A DNA stretch of 41,192 nucleotides, taken from contig NZ_JAIWPJ010000010.1 in assembly GCF_020515625.1 (NCBI RefSeq), positions 1 to 41,192 of the forward strand, read 5' to 3'. A program made the position numbers and the translations under genes. Origin of the DNA: Natrinema amylolyticum. GTDB taxonomy: Archaea; Halobacteriota; Halobacteria; Halobacteriales; Natrialbaceae. This document shows, one piece after another, positions 32,459 through 40,665 of this stretch. The notes below the pieces were generated by a model that was given only the letters and a program-made list of their open reading frames with translations, did not search any database and had not been told where the DNA came from. Each line of letters begins with the position of its first letter. Positions within the stretch are counted from its first letter, which is position 1.

Positions 32459-32684
32459 ATGGAATTGTCATATATCTAAGTTATTTTTGAATACCCTTTT
32501 CCCTTCTGATCATGGTGGTCAACCTCGAGACTCCGATCGTGTTTGAGCGAATTAGTACCGGATGTTTCTCGTCCAATCCACATACCACTGTTTGGCTAAC
32601 ATATGTTCCACACAATTTTGGTAGAGATAAATCATACACAGTAGTATTTAGTCCCTACACGTGTTCGGTTCTGATTGAGATTGG

Positions 32685-33473
32685 ATGCGATCACTTGATA
32701 ATACTCCGATTGTACAGGACGGGAAGTCAATCATCCTCGCCCACGATCACGGACTAGAACACGGGCCGGCTGCCTTCGCGGATGTCCCTGAGCGGCTTGA
32801 TCCGGAGACGGTCTTCGAAATGGCAACTCACGATGCAGTGACTGGGTTCGCAGTCCAGAAGGGGCTTGCAGAGACGTATTACCCCTCCTACAATGACGAT
32901 GTGAACCTGCTGGCGAAACTCAACGGCACCAGTAGTCTCTGGATGGGCGAACCGTATTCGCCGCAGACGTGCTCGGTGGAGTACGCGCTGGAACTCGGCG
33001 CTGACGCCGTGGGATATACGGTATATCCAGGGACCAATCGCGAGCCGGAGATGTTCGAGGAGTTCCAGAAGATACAGGAATCGGCCCGCGAGCACGATAC
33101 TCCAGTGGCGATGTGGTCGTACCCGCGTGGGCAGGCTGTAAAAGAGCACCGCAAGCCCGAAATAATTTCCTATGCGACTCGGATCGCGCTCGAGCTTGGT
33201 GCGGATATTGCGAAGGTAAAGTACCCGCGAAGCGGCGAAGCAATGGCTAACGCAGTGGACGCAGCAGGTGACGTGAACGTCGTCCTGAGTGGCGGCTCCA
33301 AGACCGACGATAGCGAATTCCTGTCATTGGTTGAGACGGCGATGAACGCTGGCGCTAGTGGTTTAGCGGTCGGTCGTAATGTCTGGCAGCGTGATGATCC
33401 TGAGCAGATCCTCGACGCCCTCGAAGCAATCGTCTTCGAGGGTGCGGCTGCGGACGAGGTACTTGACGGTTGA
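32685..33473 (+). CDS. fba: Archaeal class I fructose-bisphosphate aldolase
   Basis: A 262-residue TIM-barrel aldolase (DhnA/FbaB type). It cleaves fructose 1,6-bisphosphate to DHAP and glyceraldehyde 3-phosphate through a Schiff base. AHDHGLEHGPAAF (19-31) is the phosphate-site start, MWSYPRGQ (143-150) lies in the middle, and Lys177 in DIAKVKYP is the Schiff-base lysine. VVLSGGSKT and GASGLAVGRNVWQ bind the other phosphate. It is the first gene of the fructose module and lies 172 bases upstream of glpR. Use of a class I enzyme here contrasts with Haloferax, where a class II enzyme serves this pathway. ATG at 32685 is clear. Confidence 0.92.
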   Translation: MRSLDNTPIVQDGKSIILAHDHGLEHGPAAFADVPERLDPETVFEMATHDAVTGFAVQKGLAETYYPSYNDDVNLLAKLNGTSSLWMGEPYSPQTCSVEYALELGADAVGYTVYPGTNREPEMFEEFQKIQESAREHDTPVAMWSYPRGQAVKEHRKPEIISYATRIALELGADIAKVKYPRSGEAMANAVDAAGDVNVVLSGGSKTDDSEFLSLVETAMNAGASGLAVGRNVWQRDDPEQILDALEAIVFEGAAADEVLDG

Positions 33474-33645
33474 GACCACGTCAGTGGACGGGATTGGTGA
33501 ACAGCGGGATTGGTCGAAGGATCATGTCGGCCGCGTCATCGCCGAAGCCGTCTCTGACGGCTGTTGGACAGTAGGCAATCAAAAGCGATCACAATCAGAT
33601 AGGAATATGAACGCCACCGTGTTATCCGTTCGTAAGCAAACACCT

Positions 33646-34407
33646 ATGTTACCGGCAATGCGAAAACGCGAGATCGTCGAGCTGGTCTCCGAGCGAGGCG
33701 AGTGTTCCGTCGCCGAACTCGCCGAAGAGATGGACTGTTCGAAGGCGACGATCCGTCGCGATCTCAACGATCTCGAAGAGAGGCAGTTGATCGAGCGATC
33801 TCACGGCGGTGCAGTGCCGGCAACGACCGTTGGGGAGGAACAGACCTACGGCCAGAAGGAGGTACAGAACCTCGACGGCAAGATGGCGATCGCCGAGCGA
33901 GCAGTCGAGGAGATCACTGATAATCAGGTCGTGTTTTTCGACTCGGGATCGACGACAATGCAGGTCGCCAAAAACATCCCGAAGGATCGTTCGTTCCTCG
34001 CCGTCACTAACTCGCCGGTTCTAGCGATGGAGCTGGGCAACCGGAACGACGAAGTGAAACTCACTGGCGGATCGCTCCGTCATGAGACTCGCGCGCTCAC
34101 CGGACCGAGTGCGGAGCGATTCATGGAGCGGACCAACTTCGATCTCCTGTTTCTCGGCACAAACGCGATTGAACCGTCGGAGGGACTGATGACTCCGAAC
34201 GAGGACGAAGCCCGGCTGAAATCGCTCATGATCGAGAACTCGGGACGTATCGTACTCGTCTCCGACGGATCCAAGCTGGGTAAACAAAGTTTCGTGAAAT
34301 TCGCCGACTTCGAAGACTTGGACGCATTTATTACCGATACGACGCTCTCGGACGAGCAGCGTGAACCGTTGAAAACCGCCAACGTGGATCTCATTGAGGG
34401 AACTTAA
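33646..34407 (+). CDS. glpR: DeoR-family transcriptional regulator GlpR
   Basis: A 253-residue DeoR-family repressor. MLPAMRKREIVELVSERGECSVAELAEEMDCSKATIRRDLNDLEERQLIERSHGGAV is the winged HTH. The C-terminal DeoR sugar-binding domain (QVVFFDSGSTTMQVAKNIP, LFLGTNAIEPSEGLMTPNEDEARLKSLMIENSGRIVLVSDGSKLGKQSFVKFADFEDLDAFITD) senses a phosphorylated sugar, by analogy fructose 1-phosphate. In Haloferax GlpR represses pfkB and related genes; the same is inferred here because pfkB follows after two bases. The frame is open upstream (to 33379), but MLPAM at 33646 is the family's usual start. Confidence 0.92.
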   Translation: MLPAMRKREIVELVSERGECSVAELAEEMDCSKATIRRDLNDLEERQLIERSHGGAVPATTVGEEQTYGQKEVQNLDGKMAIAERAVEEITDNQVVFFDSGSTTMQVAKNIPKDRSFLAVTNSPVLAMELGNRNDEVKLTGGSLRHETRALTGPSAERFMERTNFDLLFLGTNAIEPSEGLMTPNEDEARLKSLMIENSGRIVLVSDGSKLGKQSFVKFADFEDLDAFITDTTLSDEQREPLKTANVDLIEGT

Positions 34408-34409
34408 CA

Positions 34410-35318
34410 GTGATTTTGACAGTCACGCTCAACCCTGCAGTCGATCACACGCTCAAGGTTGAGGATCTCCCCGAACCCTCTGCGGTCGCACGGACCGATA
34501 GCGCGCGCGTCGACCCCGGCGGAAAGGGGATCAACGTCTCGAAGTATCTCGTTGAACTCGATACGGAAACGGTCGCGACCGGTGTCGTCGGTGACTTCTT
34601 GGGCCAATTCGTTCGCGACAGCTTGGTCGACGAGGGGATCACCGGCGACTTTGTCGAGATCGAAGGTCGGACGCGACTCAACACCACGATTCTGACCGAC
34701 GATGCCGAGTACAAGATCAACCACAATGGACCGACGGTCGACACGAGCGCGATCGACGATCTCCTCGAGATTATCGAGCGCTACGACCCCGATACAGTCG
34801 TCGTCGGTGGTAGTCTCCCGCCGGGTCTCGGTCCCGAGGCCATCGACCAGATCGCCCGAGCGGGCGACTGGCAAACCGTCGTTGACGTTGGCGGAGATGT
34901 ACTCAACGATTTAGACGCGTCCTACGCGCTCTGCAAACCCAACCGCGAAGAGCTCGCCACAGCGACGGGACAGTCGGTCAGTTCGCTAGAGGAGTGTCAG
35001 AAAGCGATCGAACAGCTCCGCCAGAGTGGCTACGATCGGGTTATTGCATCGTTGGGCGCCGACGGTGCCATCATGGCGACGCCGGACGAGTGCCTGCATG
35101 CGGCAGCGCTGGATGCCGATATCGTCGACACGGTCGGTGCCGGCGACTCGATGCTTGCGGGCATTCTCTCTGCACGTAATCGGGGCGCGACGGACGAGGA
35201 GGCACTCCGGACGGGCGTGGCCGTCGCATCGCGTGTCGTCTCCGTACCGGGTACAGATGTCCCACCGCTCGACAACGTGGCAGAAGCGATCGATCGCGTG
35301 TCCGTATCGACCCGATAA
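34410..35318 (+). CDS. pfkB: 1-phosphofructokinase
   Basis: A 302-residue PfkB-family kinase converting fructose 1-phosphate to fructose 1,6-bisphosphate with ATP. Start GTG at 34410 (MILTVTLNPAVDHTL). VDPGGKGINVSKYL (about residues 34-47) and DTVGAGDSMLAGILSA (catalytic GAGD, near residue 245) are the two PfkB signatures; SLPPG in the middle belongs to the 1-PFK subgroup. It starts two bases after glpR ends, so the two are cotranscribed and share a promoter. The product feeds the class I aldolase. Confidence 0.92.
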   Translation: MILTVTLNPAVDHTLKVEDLPEPSAVARTDSARVDPGGKGINVSKYLVELDTETVATGVVGDFLGQFVRDSLVDEGITGDFVEIEGRTRLNTTILTDDAEYKINHNGPTVDTSAIDDLLEIIERYDPDTVVVGGSLPPGLGPEAIDQIARAGDWQTVVDVGGDVLNDLDASYALCKPNREELATATGQSVSSLEECQKAIEQLRQSGYDRVIASLGADGAIMATPDECLHAAALDADIVDTVGAGDSMLAGILSARNRGATDEEALRTGVAVASRVVSVPGTDVPPLDNVAEAIDRVSVSTR

Positions 35319-35430
35319 GTCACATCTCCTTTCCGGGTGTTTGGTTGTGATCGTTCTCTCGATTACCCGCCCCTAGTTTTCACAACTGATGTGTATTTTG
35401 TCCATTCTATGAACGGCGGTTTTAGTGGCA

Positions 35431-35460
35431 ATCGACGGTCGATAGTGCTTAAATACGCAG
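35431..35460 (+). promoter_or_regulatory. Candidate ptfC promoter with upstream palindrome
   Basis: CTTAAATAC (35448-35456) is a TATA-like box 81 bases before the ptfC ATG. Just upstream, ATCGAC-G-GTCGAT (35431-35443) is a perfect 6-1-6 palindrome, overlapping the place where BRE and activators act. It may bind a sugar regulator such as GlpR. A separate ptfC promoter is plausible because 218 bases lie between pfkB and ptfC. Confidence 0.45.
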
Positions 35461-35536
35461 ATACCCTCTGAACGCGCAGGAATTAATTCGATAATATTCG
35501 GTCAGAAACAATCGGATTCGAAAATTCTTTTGAACA

Positions 35537-36736
35537 ATGGGTGGGATTCCTATCCGAAGTATGGCAAGGCAAGACAGAGCAGAACGCGCGCTTCGGTCCC
35601 ACGTCACCTCCGTCAAAGAGGACGTGATGACTGGCGTGTCGTTCATGATTCCGTTCGTCACCATCGGGGGTATCTTCTTAGCGGTGGCGTTCATGGTCGC
35701 CGAGCTGCCGTTCACCGCTGGTACCACCGAGACGGTTTTCGAAGAAACCGGATCGCTCGCGTGGTACATGGCCGAGATCGGCGTCCTCGGTCTGACGATC
35801 ATGATCCCTATCCTGGGGGCGTACATCGCCTACGCCATCGCAGATAGGCCCGGACTCGCGCCGGGGTTCATCCTCTCGTGGGCGATTCAGCAAGAGAACA
35901 TCATCGAAGCCGCCGGTGAGATCGTCGGCTTCCAGGCCGACGGTGCCGTCGCCGGCTTCCTCGGCGCACTGGTGGCCGGTCTCCTCGCCGGCTATGTCGC
36001 CCGCTGGATGAAAGGGTGGACAGTCCCATCCTTCATCGAGCCGATGATGCCGGTGCTGATCATCCCTGTGGTTACGACAGCACTGCTGGCCCCGCTCGTG
36101 ATCGTTGGACTGGGAGTTCCGATTGCGATCGCCGACGACGCGTTGACGACGTTCCTCGAGAACATGGAGGGCGCAAATGCCCTCCTGCTTGGCGCGATCC
36201 TCGGCGCGATGATGGCGTTCGACATGGGTGGCCCAGTCAATAAGGTCGCCTACGTCTTCGCCGTCGCGCTCGTGGGAGATCAGATCTATGGGCCGATGGC
36301 AGCGGTGATGATCGCCGGTATGACCCCGCCGCTCGGGCTGGCACTTTCGAATTTCATCGCACCCCAGAAGTACTCGGCCGAGATGTACGAAAACGCGAAG
36401 GCAGCAGTGCCACTGGGCCTGTCGTTCATCACTGAAGGTGCGATCCCCTATGCAGCGGCCGACCCGCTAAGGGTAATTCCCAGCATCATGATCGGCAGCG
36501 CGACCGCTGCCGCCACCGCGATGTGGATCGGTGTTACCATGCCGGCGCCCCACGGAGGTATCTTCGTGTTCCTGCTGTCGAACAGCCCGCTGGCCTTCCT
36601 CGGTTGTATCGTACTCGGAACGGGCGTGACCGCAGCAGTTGCAACGGTCATCAAGCCCGACTTCGAGAAGACGGTCGCCGATGTCGACACCGAAGCAGGG
36701 ACGAGTGCCCAGGCAGCAACACAAACCGACGACTGA
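35537..36736 (+). CDS. ptfC: PTS fructose transporter subunit IIC
   Basis: A 399-residue membrane channel (EIIC-Fru) that brings fructose in while EIIB phosphorylates it. About nine to ten hydrophobic segments: VSFMIPFVTIGGIFLAVAFMV, LAWYMAEIGVLGLTIMIPILGAYIAYAIADRPGLAPGFI, GFLGALVAGLLAGYVARWMKGW, and VLIIPVVTTALLAPLVIVGLGVPIAIADDALT. MMAFDMGGPVNKVAYVFA and LSFITEGAIPYAAADPLRVIPSIM (ITEGAIP) are the substrate-site motifs of the fructose family. Unlike most bacterial systems the IIA and IIB domains are separate genes. ATG at 35537 or 35561 (MARQDRA) could start. Confidence 0.93.
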   Translation: MGGIPIRSMARQDRAERALRSHVTSVKEDVMTGVSFMIPFVTIGGIFLAVAFMVAELPFTAGTTETVFEETGSLAWYMAEIGVLGLTIMIPILGAYIAYAIADRPGLAPGFILSWAIQQENIIEAAGEIVGFQADGAVAGFLGALVAGLLAGYVARWMKGWTVPSFIEPMMPVLIIPVVTTALLAPLVIVGLGVPIAIADDALTTFLENMEGANALLLGAILGAMMAFDMGGPVNKVAYVFAVALVGDQIYGPMAAVMIAGMTPPLGLALSNFIAPQKYSAEMYENAKAAVPLGLSFITEGAIPYAAADPLRVIPSIMIGSATAAATAMWIGVTMPAPHGGIFVFLLSNSPLAFLGCIVLGTGVTAAVATVIKPDFEKTVADVDTEAGTSAQAATQTDD

Positions 36737-36791
36737 GACATCGCAAGCTAACTTCCCCGTAACTATTAAGCCCACAGATCATACGTTTATC

Positions 36792-37268
36792 ATGGCAGAT
36801 ACACTCTCACAAGACCGAATCGATACGCTCGCCCCGACCGAACACATCACGCTCGACCCGCCGCCCGCCGACAAGCAGGCTTGCATCGAGTACCTGCTAG
36901 ACCTACTCGTCGATGCAGGGCGGGTTGAGAATCGGGAGGCTGCCTTAGAGGCACTACTCGCTCGTGAGGAGGAAACGACGACCGGCGTCGGTATGGGAAT
37001 CGGGATTCCTCACGCCCAAACGGACGCCGTCACGCAACCGTCGGTGGCGTTCACTCGTTCGGACGAGGGCGTCGACTTCGGGGCGATGGACGACGAGCCC
37101 GCACAGCTAATCTTCATGATACTCGTCCCCGAATCAGGGGCGGACGATCACCTCGCCATCCTGAGCACTCTCTCGCGGGCACTCATGCACGACGAGGTCC
37201 GCGAGGATCTCTACGACGCGGAAACGCCCGAGGAGGTACAAGACGTTCTGAAGGAGGCGGTAGCATGA
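36792..37268 (+). CDS. ptfA: PTS fructose subunit IIA
   Basis: A 158-residue EIIA-Fru that takes phosphate from HPr on His74 (GMGIGIPHAQTD) and passes it to EIIB. The family features CIEYLLDLLVDAGRVENREAALEALLAREE and FMILVPESGADDHLAILSTLSRALMHDEVREDL are all present. Start ATG at 36792; the frame is open further upstream, but the extension overlaps the end of ptfC. It ends over the start of ptsH (ATGA, four bases). In Haloferax I recall this gene last in the operon; here it comes directly after ptfC. Confidence 0.92.
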   Translation: MADTLSQDRIDTLAPTEHITLDPPPADKQACIEYLLDLLVDAGRVENREAALEALLAREEETTTGVGMGIGIPHAQTDAVTQPSVAFTRSDEGVDFGAMDDEPAQLIFMILVPESGADDHLAILSTLSRALMHDEVREDLYDAETPEEVQDVLKEAVA

Positions 37269-37555
37269 GTACCGAACGCACCGTCACGGTCGTCCCCGAG
37301 GCCGGCCTCCACGCCCGTCCGGCCGCCAAGTTCGTCGAGGCGGTTAACGATCATCAATCGGACGTGGAGATCGGTCGCGTCGACGAGGACGATCTCACCC
37401 CTGCAGGTAGCATGATCGCCGTTACGAGCCTCGGCGTTGAGAGCGGCGAGGATATCCGAATCGTTGTAGACGGTCCCGACGAAGAGGCAACGTTGGACGC
37501 TCTCGAACGGGTTCTGACAACCCCTGAGGACGAACTCGCCGACGCAAACACCTAA
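37265..37555 (+). CDS. ptsH: PTS phosphocarrier protein HPr
   Basis: A 96-residue phosphocarrier. PEAGLHARPAAKFVEAV carries the phospho-accepting His16 and its Arg. PAGSMIAVTSLGVESGEDI includes a Ser at the position that HPr kinase modifies in Gram-positives, but no HPr kinase is seen in the window. It overlaps ptfA by four bases and precedes ptsI by 12. Acidic throughout, as expected for halophile cytosol. Confidence 0.93.
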   Translation: MSTERTVTVVPEAGLHARPAAKFVEAVNDHQSDVEIGRVDEDDLTPAGSMIAVTSLGVESGEDIRIVVDGPDEEATLDALERVLTTPEDELADANT

Positions 37556-37567
37556 ACACCTGATCAG

Positions 37568-39262
37568 ATGTCCCGACGAACTCTCACCGGCACCGGCGCC
37601 ACACCCCGCTCGAACATCGGGACGGTCGTCTGGTACAGTCCGGACGTCGACCTTCCTGACCCCGACAACGTAGATGTCGACCCGGCGACCGAGCGCGATC
37701 GCTTCGAAGACGCTCGCGAGGCCGCCCGCTCGGAGTTAGAGTCCGAACGCGAGCGGACCGCCGAGCGCGTCGGGGAACAGGAGGCCGAAATATTCGACGC
37801 TCACCTGCAGTTCCTCGACGATCCCCAGATCGAAGACGGCGTCGAGAGCGCGATCGAGGACGGTCTTCCCGCCGAATACGCCGTCCAGCAGGCGTTCGCC
37901 GATCCGATCGAGCAATTCGAGGGCATGGAGGGACGGATGGCCGAGCGAGCGGACGACCTTCGCGACGTCCGCGACCGTCTGATTCGACTGATCGCCGGCG
38001 GCGAGCGAGTCGACCTCGGCGACCTTCCTGAGGGGGCAGTGGTCCTCGCCGAGCGGCTCACGCCGAGTGACACTGCCCAACTCGACCCCGATCGCGTCGC
38101 GGGATTTGCCACCGTCACCGGCGGACGCACGTCGCACGCTGCGATCTTCGCTCGGTCGCTGGCGCTCCCAGCCGTGGTCGGTGTCGGTGACGAACTACAC
38201 GACATCGACGAGGGTGCGACCGTCGTCGTCGACGGCGAAAACGGAGAAATTGCCGTCGACCCCACCGATGAACGCCGTGAGGCAGCGTCGGCTACCCACG
38301 AGGTGGAGATTCGAGAGGAGCCGGTAGCAACCGCCGATGGTACTGAGATCGAGATCGCCGCGAACGTCGGTCAACCCGTCGAACTCGAGGGTGCCAAGGC
38401 GCAGGGGGCCGACGGTATCGGTCTCTATCGTACGGAGTTTCTGTTCCTCGATCGCGAGGCACCGCCGGACGAGGACGAGCAGTACGAGACGTACGTAGAG
38501 GCGCTCGATATGTTCCCGGACGGTCGCATCGTCGTTCGGACGCTCGACGTCGGCGGCGATAAGCCGATCCCCTACCTCGACCTGCCCGATGAGGAGAATC
38601 CGTTCTTGGGCGAGCGGGGAATCCGCCGATCGCTCGGTCCGGACACGGACCTCTTCGAGGCGCAGCTCCGTGCGTTGCTCCGGGCCGCCGCCGACAGTGA
38701 CGGTCGGCTGTCCGTCATGTTCCCGCTCGTCGCAACGGTCGAGGAACTCGACGCCGCGCTCGAAACCGTCGATGCGGTCGCGGCTGCCCTCGACGAGGAG
38801 GGCATCGACTACGCCGTTCCCGAGCTCGGCGTGATGATCGAGACGCCCGCTGCCGTGTTCGCTGCTCCGGAACTCGCCGAGCGGGTGGATTTCTTCAGTG
38901 TGGGCACCAACGACCTCACTCAGTATATTATGGCCGCAGCGCGCGAAAATGAAAATGTTGCCGACATCAGGGACCCATGCCAGCCCAGCGTGTTACGGGC
39001 CGTCGCACAGGCCGTCGAGGCAGCCCACGAGAACGACACGTGGATCGGTATGTGCGGAGAGATGGCTGGCGATCCCGAGCTGACCGAGCTGCTCGTCGGC
39101 CTGGGGCTCGACGAACTGAGTATGAGCGCAGTCACCGTGCCAGAGGTGAAAGCGACCGTCGAGTCGGTCGACACCGACGAGGCGGCCGAGCAGGCCACTC
39201 GAGCGCTCGAAGCGGCCACCAGAGACCAGGTACTCGAACGAATTCAGAACAACGACTCATAG
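37568..39262 (+). CDS. ptsI: PTS enzyme I (phosphoenolpyruvate-protein phosphotransferase)
   Basis: A 564-residue enzyme I. It autophosphorylates with PEP and phosphorylates HPr. The N-terminal domain (about 1-220) has the active His190 in VTGGRTSHAAIFARSLALPAVVG. The C-terminal PEP-binding barrel contains GADGIGLYRTEFLFLDR, VVRTLDVGGDKPIPYL and LGERGIRRSL. It ends with FSVGTNDLTQYIMAAARENENV and WIGMCGEMAGDPELTELLVGLGLDELSM, where the Cys is the conserved proton donor. Complete in length. It is the generic component of the relay and would also serve other PTS systems in the cell. Confidence 0.95.
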   Translation: MSRRTLTGTGATPRSNIGTVVWYSPDVDLPDPDNVDVDPATERDRFEDAREAARSELESERERTAERVGEQEAEIFDAHLQFLDDPQIEDGVESAIEDGLPAEYAVQQAFADPIEQFEGMEGRMAERADDLRDVRDRLIRLIAGGERVDLGDLPEGAVVLAERLTPSDTAQLDPDRVAGFATVTGGRTSHAAIFARSLALPAVVGVGDELHDIDEGATVVVDGENGEIAVDPTDERREAASATHEVEIREEPVATADGTEIEIAANVGQPVELEGAKAQGADGIGLYRTEFLFLDREAPPDEDEQYETYVEALDMFPDGRIVVRTLDVGGDKPIPYLDLPDEENPFLGERGIRRSLGPDTDLFEAQLRALLRAAADSDGRLSVMFPLVATVEELDAALETVDAVAAALDEEGIDYAVPELGVMIETPAAVFAAPELAERVDFFSVGTNDLTQYIMAAARENENVADIRDPCQPSVLRAVAQAVEAAHENDTWIGMCGEMAGDPELTELLVGLGLDELSMSAVTVPEVKATVESVDTDEAAEQATRALEAATRDQVLERIQNNDS

Positions 39263-39266
39263 AACA

Positions 39267-39740
39267 ATGAAACTCGTTGCAGTCACGTCATGTCCGACCG
39301 GTATCGCACACAGCCAGATGGCAGCAGAGAACCTCGAGACGACAGCCGAAGAACGAGGCCACGACATCAAGGTCGAGGTCCAAGGCGCGATGGGTGCCGA
39401 GAACGAATTAACGGACAACGAGATCGCGGCCGCTGACGCCGTTATCATCGCCGCAGATACATCGGTCAGCCGCGATCGCTTCGAGGACAAGCCGCTCGTT
39501 AAAGGAACTGTGAAAGACGCTGTCAATGACCCGGAAGGGCTTATCGATCGAGCAGTGCAACGCGCCGAAGCCGGCGAAACCGGCGTCGTCGAGATCGGCG
39601 GCACTGACACCGAAACCGAGACTGCGGACGCAAAGGAAGCCGAGGCTACTACGGACTCGGGAAACGAAGAGCCGACTGAGCAGCTCGGCGGAGATCCATC
39701 GAAGGGCCTCTTCGCCCGTTTGAAGAGGTTGCTATCATGA
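39267..39740 (+). CDS. ptfB: PTS fructose subunit IIB with acidic linker and basic tail
   Basis: A 157-residue EIIB-Fru. MKLVAVTSCPTGIAHSQMAAENLE holds the phospho-Cys9; VQGAMGAENELTDNEIAAADAVIIAADTSVSRDRFEDKPL completes the fold (to about residue 95). Then comes an acidic linker (GTDTETETADAKEAEATTDSGNEEPTEQ) and a basic, hydrophobic end, KGLFARLKRLLS. In bacteria IIB is fused to IIC through linkers; this tail could hold the free IIB at the membrane or IIC. It starts four bases after ptsI. Confidence 0.93.
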   Translation: MKLVAVTSCPTGIAHSQMAAENLETTAEERGHDIKVEVQGAMGAENELTDNEIAAADAVIIAADTSVSRDRFEDKPLVKGTVKDAVNDPEGLIDRAVQRAEAGETGVVEIGGTDTETETADAKEAEATTDSGNEEPTEQLGGDPSKGLFARLKRLLS

Positions 39741-39798
39741 CACAGGTGGACCGATTCAGGACGAAAACTGGAGCCGAATCGGAGAGCGGGTGGGATCG

Positions 39799-40653
39799 AT
39801 GACCGACGTACGTCCCATCTTAGACGCCCTCGTAGAGGTGACGCCAACCGTCCGCGAGGAGCTGCGAACGGCCTCCAGGGAGGGAGAGACCGAAACGGAG
39901 AACCCCAGCGGCGACGCCCAATCGGCCGCCGACGTAGTGATTGATCGTCGGTTTCATGACCGACTGACCTCACTCGACGCTGTCGGTGCGTTCGCCAGCG
40001 AGGAGCGTGAAACCGTCGAAGACGTCGGCGAAGGGTTCAGTGTTGCTATCGACCCGCTCGACGGGTCGTCGAATCTACGATCGAACAACATCGTCGGAAC
40101 GGTAGTTGGAGTATACGATGCCTCGCTCCCGGCTAGCGGCCGCGACCTGATCGCCAGCGCCTTCCTCCTGTACGGACCGCTGACAACGATGACAGCCGCC
40201 GTAGACGGCGAAGTAACTCGATACACGATCGATGGCGGTGAAATAGTCGACACCACCCCTGTGGTCTTTCCCGACGAGGACGGAATTTGCGGATTCGCAG
40301 GGGCGACAAGCGAGTGGCCGAACCTCATAAGGGAGTTCTGGGGAAACCTGAACTACGAGTATAAACTCCGGTACACTGGCGCGATGGTCGGCGATATCGA
40401 CCACCTTCTCGTCGAGGGTGGACTACTCGGATATCCCGAGCGGGAGTCCAGTCCGAACGGTAATCTTCGGCTCCAATACGAGGCGAATCCGATGGCACAC
40501 CTCGTCGAGACCGCCGGCGGCCGCTCCACGACTGGCTTAGGGTCGTCCCTCGACGTCGACCCTGAGGAACTCCATCAGCACGTCCCCGCCTATTTCGGAA
40601 GCACTGACCTAATCGGTAGGCTCGAGGACGTCATAGAACAGACACCTGAATAG
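39799..40653 (+). CDS. fbp: Fructose-1,6-bisphosphatase (class I type)
   Basis: A 284-residue phosphatase of the FBPase/inositol-monophosphatase superfamily, FBPase branch. Glu69 (ASEERE) and AIDPLDGSSN (84-92) bind the metals. YEANPMAHLVETAGGRSTTG binds the sugar phosphate, and LRYTGAMVGDIDHLL lies in the core. It hydrolyses fructose 1,6-bisphosphate to fructose 6-phosphate. In a fructose operon it would route part of the carbon to hexose phosphates for glycosylation or pentose synthesis, an inference. ATG at 39799 (MTDVRP) is preferred to GTG at 39790. It lies 58 bases after ptfB and 12 before the next gene. Confidence 0.9.
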   Translation: MTDVRPILDALVEVTPTVREELRTASREGETETENPSGDAQSAADVVIDRRFHDRLTSLDAVGAFASEERETVEDVGEGFSVAIDPLDGSSNLRSNNIVGTVVGVYDASLPASGRDLIASAFLLYGPLTTMTAAVDGEVTRYTIDGGEIVDTTPVVFPDEDGICGFAGATSEWPNLIREFWGNLNYEYKLRYTGAMVGDIDHLLVEGGLLGYPERESSPNGNLRLQYEANPMAHLVETAGGRSTTGLGSSLDVDPEELHQHVPAYFGSTDLIGRLEDVIEQTPE

Positions 40654-40665
40654 AAACATAATACG

